A DNA stretch of 64,000 bases. It comes from Torreya grandis (lineage: Eukaryota; Streptophyta; Pinopsida; Cupressales; Taxaceae). The first letter of the stretch is position 1, and each line of letters starts with the position of its first letter. Location: positions 5,628,501-5,692,500 of the forward strand of contig JARHVA010000316.1 in NCBI GenBank assembly GCA_037957365.1, given 5' to 3'. The position numbers were made by a program, and so were the translations under genes. Shown piece after piece: positions 32,860 through 46,803 of the stretch. Below the pieces are notes generated by a model. The model did no database searches. It had not been told where the DNA came from and saw only the letters and a program-made list of their open reading frames with translations.

Positions 32860-34820
32860 AAGGAAGGACAAAAAATCAAGTACTATTCAATAAATCATTA
32901 AAAAAATCATAAATGTAAACCCGACAAGAGGATACTAAAATATGCTTATGTTGAGAATAACTGCATTCAAGCCTCTATAAGAATGTAAAAATATTTTAAT
33001 ACCTCGATATATTTGTATAAAATTAAAAAACTAAAAACAATACATAACAACAAAATGTCAAAACCAGTAAAAAATCCAATTCTAATATGTAAATCAAAAC
33101 AAATGAATCAACAAGACACCCAACTACAATGACACTCAATTTAAGAGATAACAGGATATTTTAGGTGATACCATATGCTAAGGGACCATATTTTACACCG
33201 ACCATGTATTCATCATAGGGATTGGATTTATATTGATTACATCAGTCATTGCAAAGGGACTCATATTTTACAAGATATGGACACCTTTGATTTGTCATAT
33301 TTTATTGTTATGAGCGAATGAAGATGTCATAAAAAGTGATTTAATTGAAACATAACTCGATCGATGTAGAGTTGAAATAAATGTTTCAATGTTGCTTACA
33401 TGTAGAAAAGACATAAAATTCCTAGAGATTATGTTGTGACTTATATTCATCCAGAGATCTAACATATTCATACTTAAAAATAGTAATTTATATCCATTTT
33501 AGTGTTACTTGCATCACAAAGATAACAACTAGTTTAATAAGAACATACGCACACATACGGACAGTCATATATAAGATTTTGATGGAATTGTTTAATATGA
33601 ATTCAAAAGGCTTTAAAAAAATATAATATATGTCCTTAGATTTTTAAGAATTAAATTTTTTTTAATTAAATAAAAATAATTATATATATAAAATTTTAAA
33701 TAGGTTAAAAGTTATATGAATGAACAAGTAATAATATTTTAACTATTTTTACGTAATTTTTTTAAAGATATATAAATACTGGAGTAAGAAATTCATTAAT
33801 AAAAATAGATTTTATAAACTAGAACAATTATATATTTTAAAAAGAATTATTCTGCAAAGAAATTTAATGATTAATATAAAATATATAAATAAACAATTTA
33901 AACATTTAAGACATTAAACATATAAAATATATCTTTTATATTAATTTAATTATCATAAATTTTTTTGTTATATATGTATATGTATATATAAATTTTATTA
34001 TTAGAACGATTCACATTACATTAACAAAAAATATAATTATAGAAGGTTACAATGTAAAGTAGTCTAACATATTATGGCTCAATTTTTTTGTCAAAGGATA
34101 AATTCGGTTTCAATAGCAGAATTTTATGTATACATTGTCACTCTACCAGGAGGAGGCAAAGGATCGTGTTTGGGAAGTATCGACCAAGCAAGAGGTTATA
34201 CTTCTAGAATCTTCAAAGCATTCTAACTATTGAAGGGGGTCATCATGAATAATAATAGACCAATGATTAGTTGGTTGTACATGAATAATAATATTTAATG
34301 GAGATCGTTGTAAAAAACCAACATCAATCTTATCATGAGAGATCCAAAAAACCTCTAAAAAAAAGAGAAAATGGTACTTGCTTCTAAACTTCCACCACCT
34401 ATATATAAATTTTGATAAAATATATTAAATTCAATTATTATTAACAATACCTTCCTATTTATATATAATTTTTTTTAATAAAATATATAAATTTTAATTA
34501 ACATTAATATAATTTAATATAAATATCAATTTTATACTTCTCTATCAAAATTTTCAAACTATTTTCTATATTATTAAAAATGTACTATTATTTTCAACTT
34601 TTTAATTAATTATTTATTTATAACTTATTACTAATAAACATATTTCAGACACATTTAATTTTATATTTCAGACACACACATATAAATTATAAAATCTTAA
34701 AATTGCAAGACTATACATTTTATTTTTTAAAATCTTATTTAAATTTATTTTAAAATTACAAAATATAAGAAATGTTATAATTATACAACACTTGTAGTTT
34801 AGCGTGTTAATCATTTGTTA
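32860..34820. repeat. Mosaic block A, copy 1
   Basis: About 1.95 kb of non-coding AT-rich sequence repeated at 41725-43785 in the same orientation. Shared landmarks are aatatgcttatgttga near 32940 and 41800, cataggg-attggatttatat near 33218 and 42085, gatcgtgtttgggaagtatc near 34160 and 43110, and acttgtagttta(g/a)cgtgtt at the right end. No coding content recognised. Copy 2 carries TA expansions absent here. Confidence 0.85.
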
Positions 34821-36115
34821 TTTTGTGTACTTTGATGTGAGAAGTCTTCAATGTAACATTAGTTGAGCAAAATTTCAGGTTTTTGTGAGTATACTTCTTA
34901 ACAAAAATAATCTCTACATTATGTGGTCACGTAAATGCTTTATAAAAGAAAATCATTTCATTTCTTAAAAAAAAATTAAAAATAATTTTCAAACAATTTT
35001 ATATGATGGAACATTTTTGTACAACAAAATATTCTTTAAACAATTAAGGGCAGTGCTTAGGTGAGTTGTTGCTCACGCAATTGATGTCACATATTCTAAA
35101 TTAATGATTACCGTTCAGCTGAGTCACATCTATTACTATCAAAGATCCTTATAACTTTGTGATCAATCTCTCTGTAAGTCTTTGGCATGATCCATCTTCT
35201 AATTTTTCTATAATAATAGATTGCATTTAAAAATTATATTATACTTAAAACGGTGGAGGATCTGCCACCTTATAAGTTTGTATATCTTAATTGTTGTTCA
35301 ACCATGCTCACTTGAGCCATCATAGTCATTATCAGATAAGGTATCATACAAATTACTATCAATTAATCAGCCCGCCGAAAAAACTATAATATAAATCTTC
35401 GTCATCGATATTTCCATTATTTTACATGTGCATTGGAACATTTATAATTTGTATTTTTGTTATTTACTTCACGATAATTATACATTATTTCATGGAAACC
35501 GTTGACGATATCAGATCTTAGAAAGGGATTCATATCTCATTAAACAAGGAGTCACGATGAACTCGTTATAAGTGAGTCGTCACAAATTAAGGTCTGAAAT
35601 TTCAATGTAGACCCGTAAGCAGGCCCTGAATTCTAATAGACTAGCAGTTGTCTAAAAGGTGCAAGTCACATTTGAATGGATGTAATTTTTTTAATTTTTA
35701 GTAAACTAGGTTTGGTTTTGTAAAAGAAAGAATGTGAATTGATAGTTATATTTTATTTTAAATTTATTATTATTGATTTTATTGCATTTTTTTTAGTATA
35801 TGATGTAGTATAAAATAATAATATAATATTTTTGATGGAATTGGTAAAATGAGGTTGTACATTTATTCATAAAAGATGTAATTTTATTTTTTGGTTATTC
35901 AAGGTTTTCCAAAGTCAAAGATTGGAAATTTATAATCATTCTTCACTTGAAACATATGACTATCGACTTCGTATTATATTTTGTTCAACAGATATTGATT
36001 AACAATGAATTATGTGAGGATGAGACATTTTTTTTAATTTGAGCTCAAGTAATGGCAAAGTTAGGGGAAGGGCAAGGCTATATAAAATATGAAACTGATG
36101 AAATATTTCAAGGTG
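34820..36115. repeat. Mosaic block B, copy 1
   Basis: Three-copy block (also 40413-41710 and 45440-46800), same orientation. Landmarks are attaagggcagtgcttaggtg, gctgagtcacatctattact, ggatctgccaccttataa, catggaaaccgttgacgata and acccgtaagcaggccctgaa. It is conserved better than its AT-rich surroundings, but no protein or RNA is recognisable. Confidence 0.88.
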
Positions 36116-37100
36116 AGTAGACCGATGATGGTTAGGGAAAAAGATAGGGTATTTTAGGGGACAAACTCGAAGAAACCTAAGTAGATACACAAGCTAAGCT
36201 CAGTAACATGTCACACAAGTCAATGTAATTTTGCACCATCCATCAAAATATTTTAGTTACCCAATACACGATTGAAACAAGGGTCATATCAATGAAAAAT
36301 AGATGTCAAATATCTAATGTCTCGTCTTAAAATGTAGAGAATACACTATGTCAATTTAGATAAGTGTAAAAATAGCTAGACAATCTTAACTCTACGACTC
36401 TAAAACCAAATATCGATAAATGGAAAATGTTTCTTAAATGAAACAACCATCTTGTATAATCTAATTGACTAGTGTAGTTTTCCATATGCAAATAGATATG
36501 GATACAAATATTTCAAATATTTTTCCATAGTCATTCTCAACAACACTTAATAAAAACCGTTGCATTTGTAATAGTAGTGCTCATTTATATTTATTTAGTT
36601 ATTGGAGGAAATGTGAATTTGCTTCCATAACTACCAGCGCTATCAATTTTGGTCAATCTATCAAACCTAGGTTTGAATCATTTTGGGGTGCTACTCAGTA
36701 TACATACAATAGCACCATAACTTATCGATTCTCAACATATATTCAGTTATAATTCATATGCAGAGTGCACAAATGAACAACTACCAACTGAGTTTCATGA
36801 ATCAAGATAAAACATTCAACAATATTATGCACCATGCCCAAAAAAAATATAGGATCCACCACTTAGGATGATTATAAAAGGAAAAATAAGCACAGGTAAA
36901 TCTTACTTGATTAGCAACAACAAATGTAACATAAATGGACTTGCAGCGACAACCAATTCTCTCTACTTCTTACTCTAAATGGTTTCATAACATTTACCAT
37001 AAATGCATCAACTACACATTAAATCCTTCTTATTCCAATTGATGAAATGAATTCACTTGAACGATAGATTCTAACAAGTTTAAAGAAAAAATGAGACACA
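36116..37100. other. Unassigned AT-rich spacer
   Basis: No gene, RNA or repeat partner recognised. Confidence 0.5.
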
Positions 37101-38100
37101 GTGAATATTTAATCATTGATGAAATGAGCTTTATAGGCTCAAAGATGATGCAAAAATATAAATATTTGATTATGTGAGAAATTTTATCAACATAAAATAA
37201 AATATTTTTGTTATTACTAAGTTATAAGTGTGAGTGACTTGGGGAAGTTATTTGGCCATACCCTTTGGCAAACACTTGACACTATAGTAACATTACACAC
37301 AATTTTATATTAACAAAGATGCATGATAAATCAACTATTATTGAAAAATTTATTAAACAACATCAGAAATGCAAACCCAACAAAAGAAGACTGAGATATG
37401 CTCATGTCAAAAACATCATCCTTCATCCATCCATAAGAATAAGAATATTTCAAATTGTCAACACATTTGTATGCAATTAACAAATTGAAAATAATGCATA
37501 ACAAACAAATTTGAAAATCATTAAAATTTTCAATAGAATTATGTAAATCAAATTGGAGAAGACATTAGGTGACACTGAACCATGACACTCAAATTGAGAA
37601 AACTATGATTTTATGTAAGGGATAAATGATGGTGTTGACATCCAATCTATGGGTGCAATCAAGGCTACTAGATGGAACCATCAAAAATAGTTCATTTTGT
37701 CTACCATCCAGATTCAAACCCACCTTTCTTACTCGTGTACGTGATTATTTTATAAACAAGAATTAATTTGGCTCCTCATGGAATATTTGTAATCGAACAC
37801 ATCTTTTAATTACTTCTATTACATAGGGTAATTGACGCCAAATGCCTATCAATATGAAATGGGATCTAACCATACATAAATCACAAGGAATAAGTCTCTA
37901 TAAAGTAATAATAGATATTGGTAACATTGATTGTCAAGGGTTGACCTTCACAGTCATATCAACAATAGATTCATCATATGACTTGTATATCAATCTTGCA
38001 TTAACATTTTAATGTTATGAAAGAATGATAGATAATTTATATGTAAATATTTGAATTGTAGAGGAATCAAGACTTAGTATAATAACTCTTTGTTAACATT
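37100..38100. repeat. Diverged third copy of the block-A region
   Basis: Resembles 32620-33330. Common text includes attgatgaaatga, cacttgacactatagtaaca, tacacacaatttt, gcaaacccaacaaaagaaga and the tcatcata block near 37970. It is far more diverged than A copies 1 and 2, with insertions such as 37620-37900. Confidence 0.6.
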
Positions 38101-38202
38101 TACAAAAAATTTAGGGTTTTTCAATAAACACATAAAAATGTATTTCATAATATTTTTCACTCTTCACTACTCCTCACCTGATTCCCACTCATAAGTACTT
38201 AG

Positions 38203-39627
38203 TAAATAAATAAATAAAGGATAAAGACAAATCCCTCCCACCATTCTTTACACCATCAAAACAATACAAAATGGTCAATCAAAGATACACCACTCCACAA
38301 GTTACAAACCACTTGATATGGTTGGACATAATGTAAATCCAAATAGTTTATCTAAATCAACTTCAGTGTATGACATGGTCCCTCTAGTGTACTATACTAA
38401 CTATAAAATAATATAGGGTACCGTATATTATGTAGCTTGAATCCCGTTTAAATTAAAACTTGGTGCTTTAGTGGAAGATATAGATTGCATTAAAAAATTT
38501 CATATGCCACTAAACTTTTCACATATATATCCCCACTTCTTTAAGTCCATCCCCCAAAATACCTTATAATTTACTCTCACTATCACCATGCAACTCATCT
38601 AGAAATATTTTTCCTCTTTGATTTTCTGTATAGCCTTGTCCTTCTCAAAACTTTGATATTACTCAACCTCATCATGAAACATGTCTCATCCTCCTCACAC
38701 ATCACATTACTATGTTATATGAAGGACAAAAACCTAATTTTATAGTATCACTTTCATTAGAAGTATTAGATTAAACATGTTTCAATCTGTATTGGGTCAA
38801 CGAAATAATTTGGGGGAGCTATAAATTGAATTGATATATGTGACATGCCATTAAAATTTGAACCATCTCCACTAAAAATATTAGATTATTTTTGCATACC
38901 AAGTGCATCATGCACAAAAGGTAAGTAGGCTCAATAATATTAAGTTTTAAGTGAAATACAACTAATAACATACAATCTTTCTCTTTACAAAAACACCATT
39001 TCACTCACAAAATTATCAAACATTAAAAAATAGTAATTTTTCTTAAATCAAATATTATATAAAAAAATATAATATTTTATAATTTATTATGTAGTAACAT
39101 ATTACAATACATTAAATATAATTGAATTACATTTTTTAACCCTTAACAAAGGCTTTAAACTACGTAAAGTTAATTAAAATTAAAACACAATTTGTGTCAT
39201 ATGGATTTGAAAAGAGAATGAAAAACAAAAATGAAAAACCACCTTGTCAAGACCCCCACAGTTTTGCTTGCCATTTATTTCTTAACGCTCTGATCCATGC
39301 TATTGTCACATTTATAGTTTGACATGCGCCTGCATTCGTTCATTCCTTCTATCTTATAATGAGCCTTAAAATATTTCATTACGCCATCCATTGAAGCAAG
39401 AAAGGAAAGCAAAATATTCCACAAATAGGAAAGCAGAATTGTAGATCTAACTCCACGAGATCTTTCGCTCCATGGTGAAATCACACAGAATAAATGCAGT
39501 CGTTATACAATGTGACACCAAGATTTTAACCCACTCCATCAATAATTTTTTTTCTATGTTGGTACTCTTCCATTCTCGAAGGTAGTAACTTACAGGAGCA
39601 AACTGCAGATCACAGGAGGAAATTGAG
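38203..39627. repeat. Mosaic block D, copy 1
   Basis: About 1.42 kb repeated at 46804-48222. Both copies begin with an (aaat)n-like taaataaa then gataaagacaaat, and end at cacaggaggaaattgag. The right 350 bp are GC-richer (ctgatccatgctattgtcac, atctaactccacgagatctt) and could derive from a gene's 5' end on the minus strand, but no domain is recognised in the 69-codon frame there. Confidence 0.88.
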
Positions 39628-40412
39628 CAGATGAATTTATCTTTAAATTAAGAAATTGAAATATAAAATATAATTATAATATTTTATTAATAATTATTTA
39701 GTTCGTATTAAAATAAAAATTTTCAAAAATTTCATAATGATATTATTTTCTGCATATATTTTTGATAATAATTATAATAAAAAATAATTCATTTATCTAA
39801 AAAAGCATATTTAAATTTTTATAAATTAAATATAAAATGTTGAATGTAAATGGAAGTTTCTTACTTTTTAATGTCTTTTCTTGTTAAAATAAGATTTTGA
39901 AATATATAATATCTTAAAATTATTATTTTTTATTCCTTCCCAATTTTTATCAATGTAAAGATAAACTTAACAACAACTCAATTATATTTTTGTATTAAAT
40001 AATTTAATAATTTTTTCATTCCCAATTCTTAACAATGTAAGATAAACATAGCTACAACTCAATCACATATTTTTATTAAAAAATTTAATAAAATTTTCAC
40101 TTACTTTAGATAGTCTAGTAATTTATATTTTACAGAACTCCTCAAATAATGACAATTATTTTATATAATAACGATAATCATCAATATAATCTATATAAAT
40201 CAAACATACTTCAAAATGTTACATTTTGAGGTGGTATATCCACATTCTTTACTATCATCGTAGAAGGATTATAATTTCGACAAAACATTGTCTTATAAAG
40301 ATGATTGTAATTGTTTAATAAAATTTTAATTGAAATTTATACAAATACATGTTAAAAAAATAATTAAAATTAATAAACGGTTCTAAAATTATAAATAAAA
40401 AGAAATTATCCC
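39628..40412. repeat. Mosaic block E, copy 1
   Basis: About 0.78 kb repeated at 44665-45440, AT-rich. Markers are attaagaaattgaaatataa and gaggtggtatatccacatt. In both places E is followed directly by block B. Confidence 0.85.
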
Positions 40413-41710
40413 TGAGAAGTCTTCAATGTAACATTAGTTGAGCAAAACTTCAAGTTATCGTGAGTATACTTTTTAACAAAAACAAAAAACATTTAAAATA
40501 TTTATATTCTACACGACGTGGTCACGTGGACTCTCTATTTAAAAAATCATTTCATTTCTTAAAAAAATTTAAAATAGTTGTTAAACATTTTAATATGATG
40601 GAACATTTTTCTACCCTAAAATATTTTTCAAAACAATTAAGGGCAGTGCTTAGGTGAGTTGTTGCTGACACAATTGATGTCACGTATTTTAAATGAATGA
40701 GTACCGTTCGGCTGAGTCACATCTATTACTATCAAAGAGCCTTACAACTTAGTGATCAATCTCTCTATAAGTCTTTGGCATGATCCATCTACTAATTTTT
40801 TATAATAATATATTACATTTAAAAATTATATTATACTTTAAACGGTTGAGGATCTGCCACCTTATAAATTTGTATATCTTAATTGTTTTTAAATCATCCT
40901 CACTTGAGCCATCATAGTCATTATCATATCAGGTGTCATACAAATTACTATCAATTAATGAGCCCGTCGAAAAAAATATAATATAAATCTTCGTCATCAA
41001 TATTTTCATTATCTTACCTGTGCATTGGAACAATTATAATTTGTATTTTTGTTATATACACAACCATAATTATACATTATTTCATGGAAACCGTTGACGA
41101 TATCAGATTTTAGAAACGGATTCATATCTCATTAAACAAGGAGTCAGGATCAACTCGTCATAAGTGAGTCATCACAAATTAAGGTCTGAAATTTGAATGT
41201 AGACCCGTAAGCAGGCCCTGAATGCTAATAGCCTAGCAGTTGACTAAAAAGTGCAAGTTACATTTGAATGGATGTAATTTTTTTAATTTTCATTAAATTA
41301 GATTTTATTTTGTAAAAAGAAAAATGCAAATTGATAGTTATATTTTATTTAAAATATATGATTATTGAGTTTATTGCATTTTTTCTATATGATGTAGTAT
41401 ATAGTAATAATATAATATTTTTGATAGAATTGATAAAATGAGGTTGTACATTTCTTCATAAAAGATGTAATCTTATTTTTTGGTTAGTCAAGGTTTTCCA
41501 AAGTCAAAGATTGGAAATTTATTATCATTCTTCACTCGAAACACATGACTATCGACCTCGTATTATCTTTTGTTCAACAAATATTAATTAACAATGAATT
41601 ATGTGAGGATGAGACATTTTATTTAATGTGAGCTAAAGTAATGGCAAAGTGAGGGGAAGGGCAAGGCTATATAAAATATAAAACCAATGAAATATTTCAA
41701 GATGAATTGA
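40413..41710. repeat. Mosaic block B, copy 2
   Basis: Second copy of block B, between E copy 1 and A copy 2. It retains all B landmarks, including gccctgaatgctaatagcct, a variant shared in part with B copy 3 rather than copy 1. Confidence 0.88.
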
Positions 41711-42525
41711 GTGATAATAAGATGGACAAAACATCAATTATTATTCAATAAATCATTAAATACTATCATAAATGCAAACCTGAGAAGAGGATGCTAAAAT
41801 ATGCTTATGTTGAAAATAATTGCATTCAAGTCTCCATAAGAATGTAAAAATATTTTAAAACCTCGATACATTAGTATTAAAATAAAATAAAAAAAATGAT
41901 AACAATACATAAAAACAAAATATTAAAACCACTAAAAAAGCCAATTCTAATATGTAAATCAAAACAAATGAATCAACAAGACACCCAACTATAATGACAC
42001 TCAAGTTAGGATATAATAGGGTATTTTAGGTGATACCATATGCTAACGGACCATATTTTACACCAACCATGTATTCATCATAGGGATTGGATTTATATTG
42101 ACTACATCACCCATTGTAAAGGGACTCATATTTTGAAAGATAATGACACCTTTGATTTTTCATATTTTATTATTGTGAGCGAATGAGTATGTCATAAAAA
42201 CTGATTTGATTGAAACATAACTTGATCAATGCGGAGATGAAATAAATGTTTCAATATTACTTACATGAAGAAAAGACATAAAGGTCCTAGAGATTATGTT
42301 ATAACTTTTATTCATCTAAGTTTTTAATATATTCATACTTAAAAATAATAATTTATATCCATTTAGTGTTCCTTGCATCACAAAGATAACAATTAGTTTA
42401 ATAAAAACATACGCACATACATATATAAAATTTTGATGGAATTATTTAATATGAACTTAAAAGGCTTTAAAAAATATAAAATATATGTTCCTAGATTTTT
42501 AAGAATTATAAAATATTTTTTTTAA

Positions 42526-42529
<4 letters not shown>

Positions 42530-42582
<53 letters not shown>
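42530..42582. repeat. (TA)n microsatellite in block A copy 2
   Basis: About 26 TA units followed by (TAA)3. The homologous place in copy 1 (about 33675-33690) has only a few. Confidence 0.95.
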
Positions 42583-42585
<3 letters not shown>

Positions 42586-43583
42586 ATAATAATAGGTTAA
42601 ATGTTATATGAATGAACAAGTAATAATATTTTAACTATTTTTAAGTTATTTTTAAAAAAAACATATAAATACTAGAGCAATAATTTGATTAATAAAAATA
42701 GATCTTATAAACGAGAAAAAATATATATTTTAATAAAAAGAATTGTTCTAAAAAGAAATTTAATATTTACTATAAAATAATTGAATAAAAAAGTCAAACA
42801 TTTTAGACATTAAACATATAAAATATAACTTTTATGAATTTAATTATCATATTTTCTCCTCTTATATATGTATATGTATATATAAATTTTATTATTAGAA
42901 CAATTCACAATACATTAACAATAAATATAATTATAGAAGGTTATAATGTAAAGGAGTCTGACAAATTATGGCTCAAACATTTTATCAAAGGATAAATCTA
43001 GTTTCAAAACAATAAAATTAGATGTTTAAGGTACAATCTAAATAACTACAAATAATCTTATAGTAGAATTTTATGTATATGTTGTCGCTTTACAAGGTGG
43101 AGGAGAAGGATCGTGTTTGGGAAGTATCAATCAAGCAAGAGGTTATACTTCAAAAGTCTTCAAAACATTCTAACCATCGAGGGGGGTCATCATGAATAGT
43201 GATAGACCAATGATTAGTTGGTTGTACATGAATAATAATTTTTAATGGAGATCGCTGTAAAAAGCCAACATCAATCTTATCATGAGAACTCCAGAAAACC
43301 TCTAGAAAATGAAGAAAAAGTAGTCCTTGCTTCTAGACCTCCACCACCTATATATAAATTTTGATAAAATATATTAAATTGAATTATAATTAAAAATACC
43401 TTCCTATTTATATATAATTTTTTTAATAAAATATATAAATTTTAATTAACATTAATATAATTTTATCTAAATATTAATTTTATACTTCTCTATCAAAATT
43501 TTGAAAGTATTTTTTATATTTTTAAAAATGTACTATTATTTTCAGCTTTTTAATTAATTATTTATTTATAGCTTGTTACTAAT

Positions 43584-43624
43584 AAACATATTTCAGACAC
43601 ATTTAAATATGTGTGTGTGTCTGA

Positions 43625-43663
<39 letters not shown>
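43584..43663. repeat. Inverted repeat beside a (TA)n tract
   Basis: atttcagacaca near 43590 is the reverse complement of tgtgtgtctgaaa-type sequence at 43613-43626, giving a 12-13-bp stem. A (TA)n tract runs to 43663. In copy 1 the cognate region has the two motifs in direct orientation. Confidence 0.75.
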
Positions 43664-43665
<2 letters not shown>

Positions 43666-43891
43666 TAAAATTGCAAGACTATACATTTAATTATTTAAAA
43701 AATTATTTTAATTTAAAATTAGAAAAAATATGAAATGTTATAATTAAATAACACTTGTAGTTTAACGTGTTAATCATTTGTTAAACCTTCCATATTCTTT
43801 TGGCATTATTACATTGTTATACATATATATTGTATATTCTTTAAGTTGAAATAAATTGAATCCTGTGCATTTCTCAGCCCCGATGAATTAG

Positions 43892-43954
43892 AACGTTCTG
43901 AGTAAAAACACGTGAAAAAGGGCAAAAGCATGTTTGACCCGCTTTGTAAGTTCA
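43892..43954 (-). promoter_or_regulatory. Relic of TNL-type upstream sequence
   Basis: Matches 31721-31784 of the TNL 5' flank in the same orientation: aacgtt(c/t)tga, then aacacgtgaaa, agggcaaaagc, tttga, tttgtaagttca. It includes the G-box cacgtg at 43909-43914. No TIR coding sequence follows on its minus-strand downstream side, which instead enters block A. Confidence 0.6.
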
Positions 43955-44664
43955 TCGATTAATATAAAATTTGTTTTGCTTAACGGATATAATAATAAAA
44001 TTTGACTTTATTTTAAAATTATTTTGTTAAATTGATTTTTTTTTTTTTTTTTTTAAAATTGATTTTCTCTTAACAAAAATTTCTTTTTTCTTTAAAAAGT
44101 ATTTTGTTTAAGTATTTTAATAATATAATAGAAATTTGACTTTCCTTAAAAATTATTTTGCTTAACAAATTTAATAATAATATGATATATATTGTTTTTC
44201 TTATAAATTTTTTACCAATTTTATTTCGAAATTTTTTCAAGTAATATATATTATTTTATTTGTAATTAGTTATTAATATGATATAATTAAAAAATAGGTT
44301 TATGAGATTTCAAATTGCTAGATAAAAAGGTGCTTTATTTAATTTAAATAAAATATTTAGACAATTCAAACATATATGAGTTTAGGATTAAAAAAACATA
44401 CATATTTTTTTTAAAAAATGTATGGATTTCATATTTTAGATAGAGCTTATTAATGGAAAAAGAATAAGGTAATATATTGATTTCTTTACAAAATTGTATG
44501 CATAAAATGGAAAAAGAACAAGACAATATTTTGAAGAGATGCAAATAAATGTATGATTAACGTATTTATTCAACTTTAAGGTTTTCAATTAGAATCAAGC
44601 ATTAATATATATACTTTAAGAATTTAAGTACAATAAAGTTATAATATTTTTTTTATCAATTAAT
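43955..44664. other. AT-rich spacer
   Basis: Includes a poly-T run (about 44038-44054) and repeated aaatttgactt(t/c) phrases. No gene recognised. Confidence 0.5.
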
Positions 44665-45440
44665 ATGAATTTATATTTAGATTAAGAAATTGAAATATAA
44701 AATATAATTATAATATTTTATTAATAATTATTTAGTTCTTATTAAAATAAAATTTATCAGAAGTTTCGTAATGATATTATTTTCTTCATATATTTTTAAT
44801 AATAATTATAATAAAAATGAATTCATCTATCTAAAAAACATATTTAAATTTTTTTAAATAAAATATAAAATGTTAAATGTAAACGGAAACTTCTTACTTT
44901 TTAAGGTCTTTTCTTATTAAAATAAGATTTTGAAATATATAATATCTTAAAATTACTTTTTTTTAATTCCTTTTCAATTCTTATCAATGTAAAGTAAAAC
45001 TTAACAACAACTCAATTATATTTTTGTATTAAGTAATTTAATATTTGTTTCATTCCCAATTCTTAACAATGTAAAATAAACAGAGATACAACTCAATCAT
45101 ATATTTTTATTAAATAATTTTTAAAAATATTCATTTACTTTAGATAGTCTAGTAACTTATATTTTACACAACTCCTCAAATAATGGCAATTATTTTATCT
45201 AATAACGATAATCATCAATGTAATCTATATAAATCAAAATTACTGCAAATGTTACATTTTGAGGTGGTATATCCACATTATTTGCTATTATCATGGAAGG
45301 ATTATAATTTCGACAAAATGTTGTCTTATAAAGATGATTGTAATTGTTTAACAAAATTTTAATTGAAATTTATACAAACATATGTTAGAAAAATCATTAA
45401 AAGTAATAAATGGTTGTAAAATTATAAATAAAAAAGAATT
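44665..45440. repeat. Mosaic block E, copy 2
   Basis: Partner of 39628-40412, starting at atgaatttatatttagatta and again leading into block B. Confidence 0.85.
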
Positions 45441-46506
45441 ATCCCAACAAACATTTTGTAGTTATTTTGTGTATTCGGATGTAAGAAGTCTTCAATATCA
45501 CATTAGTGAGTAAAAAACGAACAGTTTGTGATTATTTTCTGTACTTCGATATAAAAAGTCTTTAGTGTAACATTAGTTGAGCAAAATTTCAACTTATCAT
45601 GAGTATACTTTTTAACAAAAATAAAAAACATTTTAAAAAATTAATATCTACACTACGTGGTCACATAGACTCTCTATTTAAAAAAAAACAAATAAAAAAT
45701 CATTTCATTTCTTAAAAAAATTAAAAATAGTTGTTAAACATTTTTATATGATGGAACATTTATCTACAATAAAACATTTTTTAAACAATTAAGGGCAGTG
45801 CTTAGGTGAGTTGTTGCCGACACAATTGATGTCACATATTTTAAATAAATGAGTACCGTTCGGCTGAGTCACATCTATTACTATCAAGGAGCCTTATAAA
45901 TTAGTGATCAATCTCTCTATAAGTCTTTGGCATGATCCATCTACTAATTTTTTATAGTAATAGATTACATTTAGAAATTATATTGTACTTAAAACGGTTG
46001 AGGATCTGCCACCTTATAAATTTGTATATCTTAATTGTTGTTAAATCATGCTCACTTGAGCCATCATAGTCATTATCACATCAGGTGTCATACAAATTAC
46101 TATCAATTAATAAGCCCGCCGAAATAAATATGATATAAATCTTCGTCATCAATATTTTCATCATCTTACCTGTGCATTGGAACAATTATAATTTGTATCT
46201 TTGTTATTTACATCACCATAATTATACATTATTTCATGGAAACCGTTGACGATATCAGATTTTAGAAAGGGATTCATACTCATTAAACAAGGAGTCACGA
46301 TCAACTCGTCATAAGTGAGTCGTCACAATTTAAGGTCTGAAATTTGAATGTAGATCCGTAAGCAGGCCCTGAATGCTAATATCCTAGCAGTTGTCTAAAA
46401 GGTGCAGGTTACATTCGAATTGATGTAATTTTTATTAAATTAAATTTTATTTTGTAAAAAGAAAGAAGGTAAATTGATAGTTATATTTTATTTAAAATTT
46501 GTGATT

Positions 46507-46599
<93 letters not shown>

Positions 46600-46800
46600 G
46601 GTAAAATGAGGTTGTACATTTATTCATAAAAGATGTAATTTTATTTTTTTGTTAGTGAAGGTTTTCTGAAGCCAAAAATTGGAAATTTATAATCACTCTT
46701 CACTTGAAACATATGACTATTGACTTCATATTATCTTTTGTTCAACAGATATTGATTAACAATGAATTATGTGAGGATGAGACATTTTTTTTAATGTGAG
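45440..46800. repeat. Mosaic block B, copy 3
   Basis: Third B copy. Its left edge carries an extra imperfect duplication of about 70 bp (gttattttgtgtattcggat, then gattattttctgtacttcga). Its right part is interrupted by a large (TAA)n tract. It joins directly to block D copy 2. Confidence 0.87.
46514..46601. repeat. (TAA)n microsatellite
   Basis: About 28 uninterrupted TAA/AAT units replacing the short AT-rich link of B copies 1 and 2. Confidence 0.97.
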
Positions 46801-46803
46801 CTC

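Larger units (their letters stand above)
41725..43785. repeat. Mosaic block A, copy 2
   Basis: Second copy of block A. Compared with copy 1 it has gained a (TA)n tract at about 42530-42582, a (TA)n tract at 43629-43663, and an extra stretch near 43010-43065. Confidence 0.85.

Noticed and set aside
37640..37730. Third SINE-like fragment with B-box-like gattcaaaccc
   Set aside because: No A box at a suitable distance.
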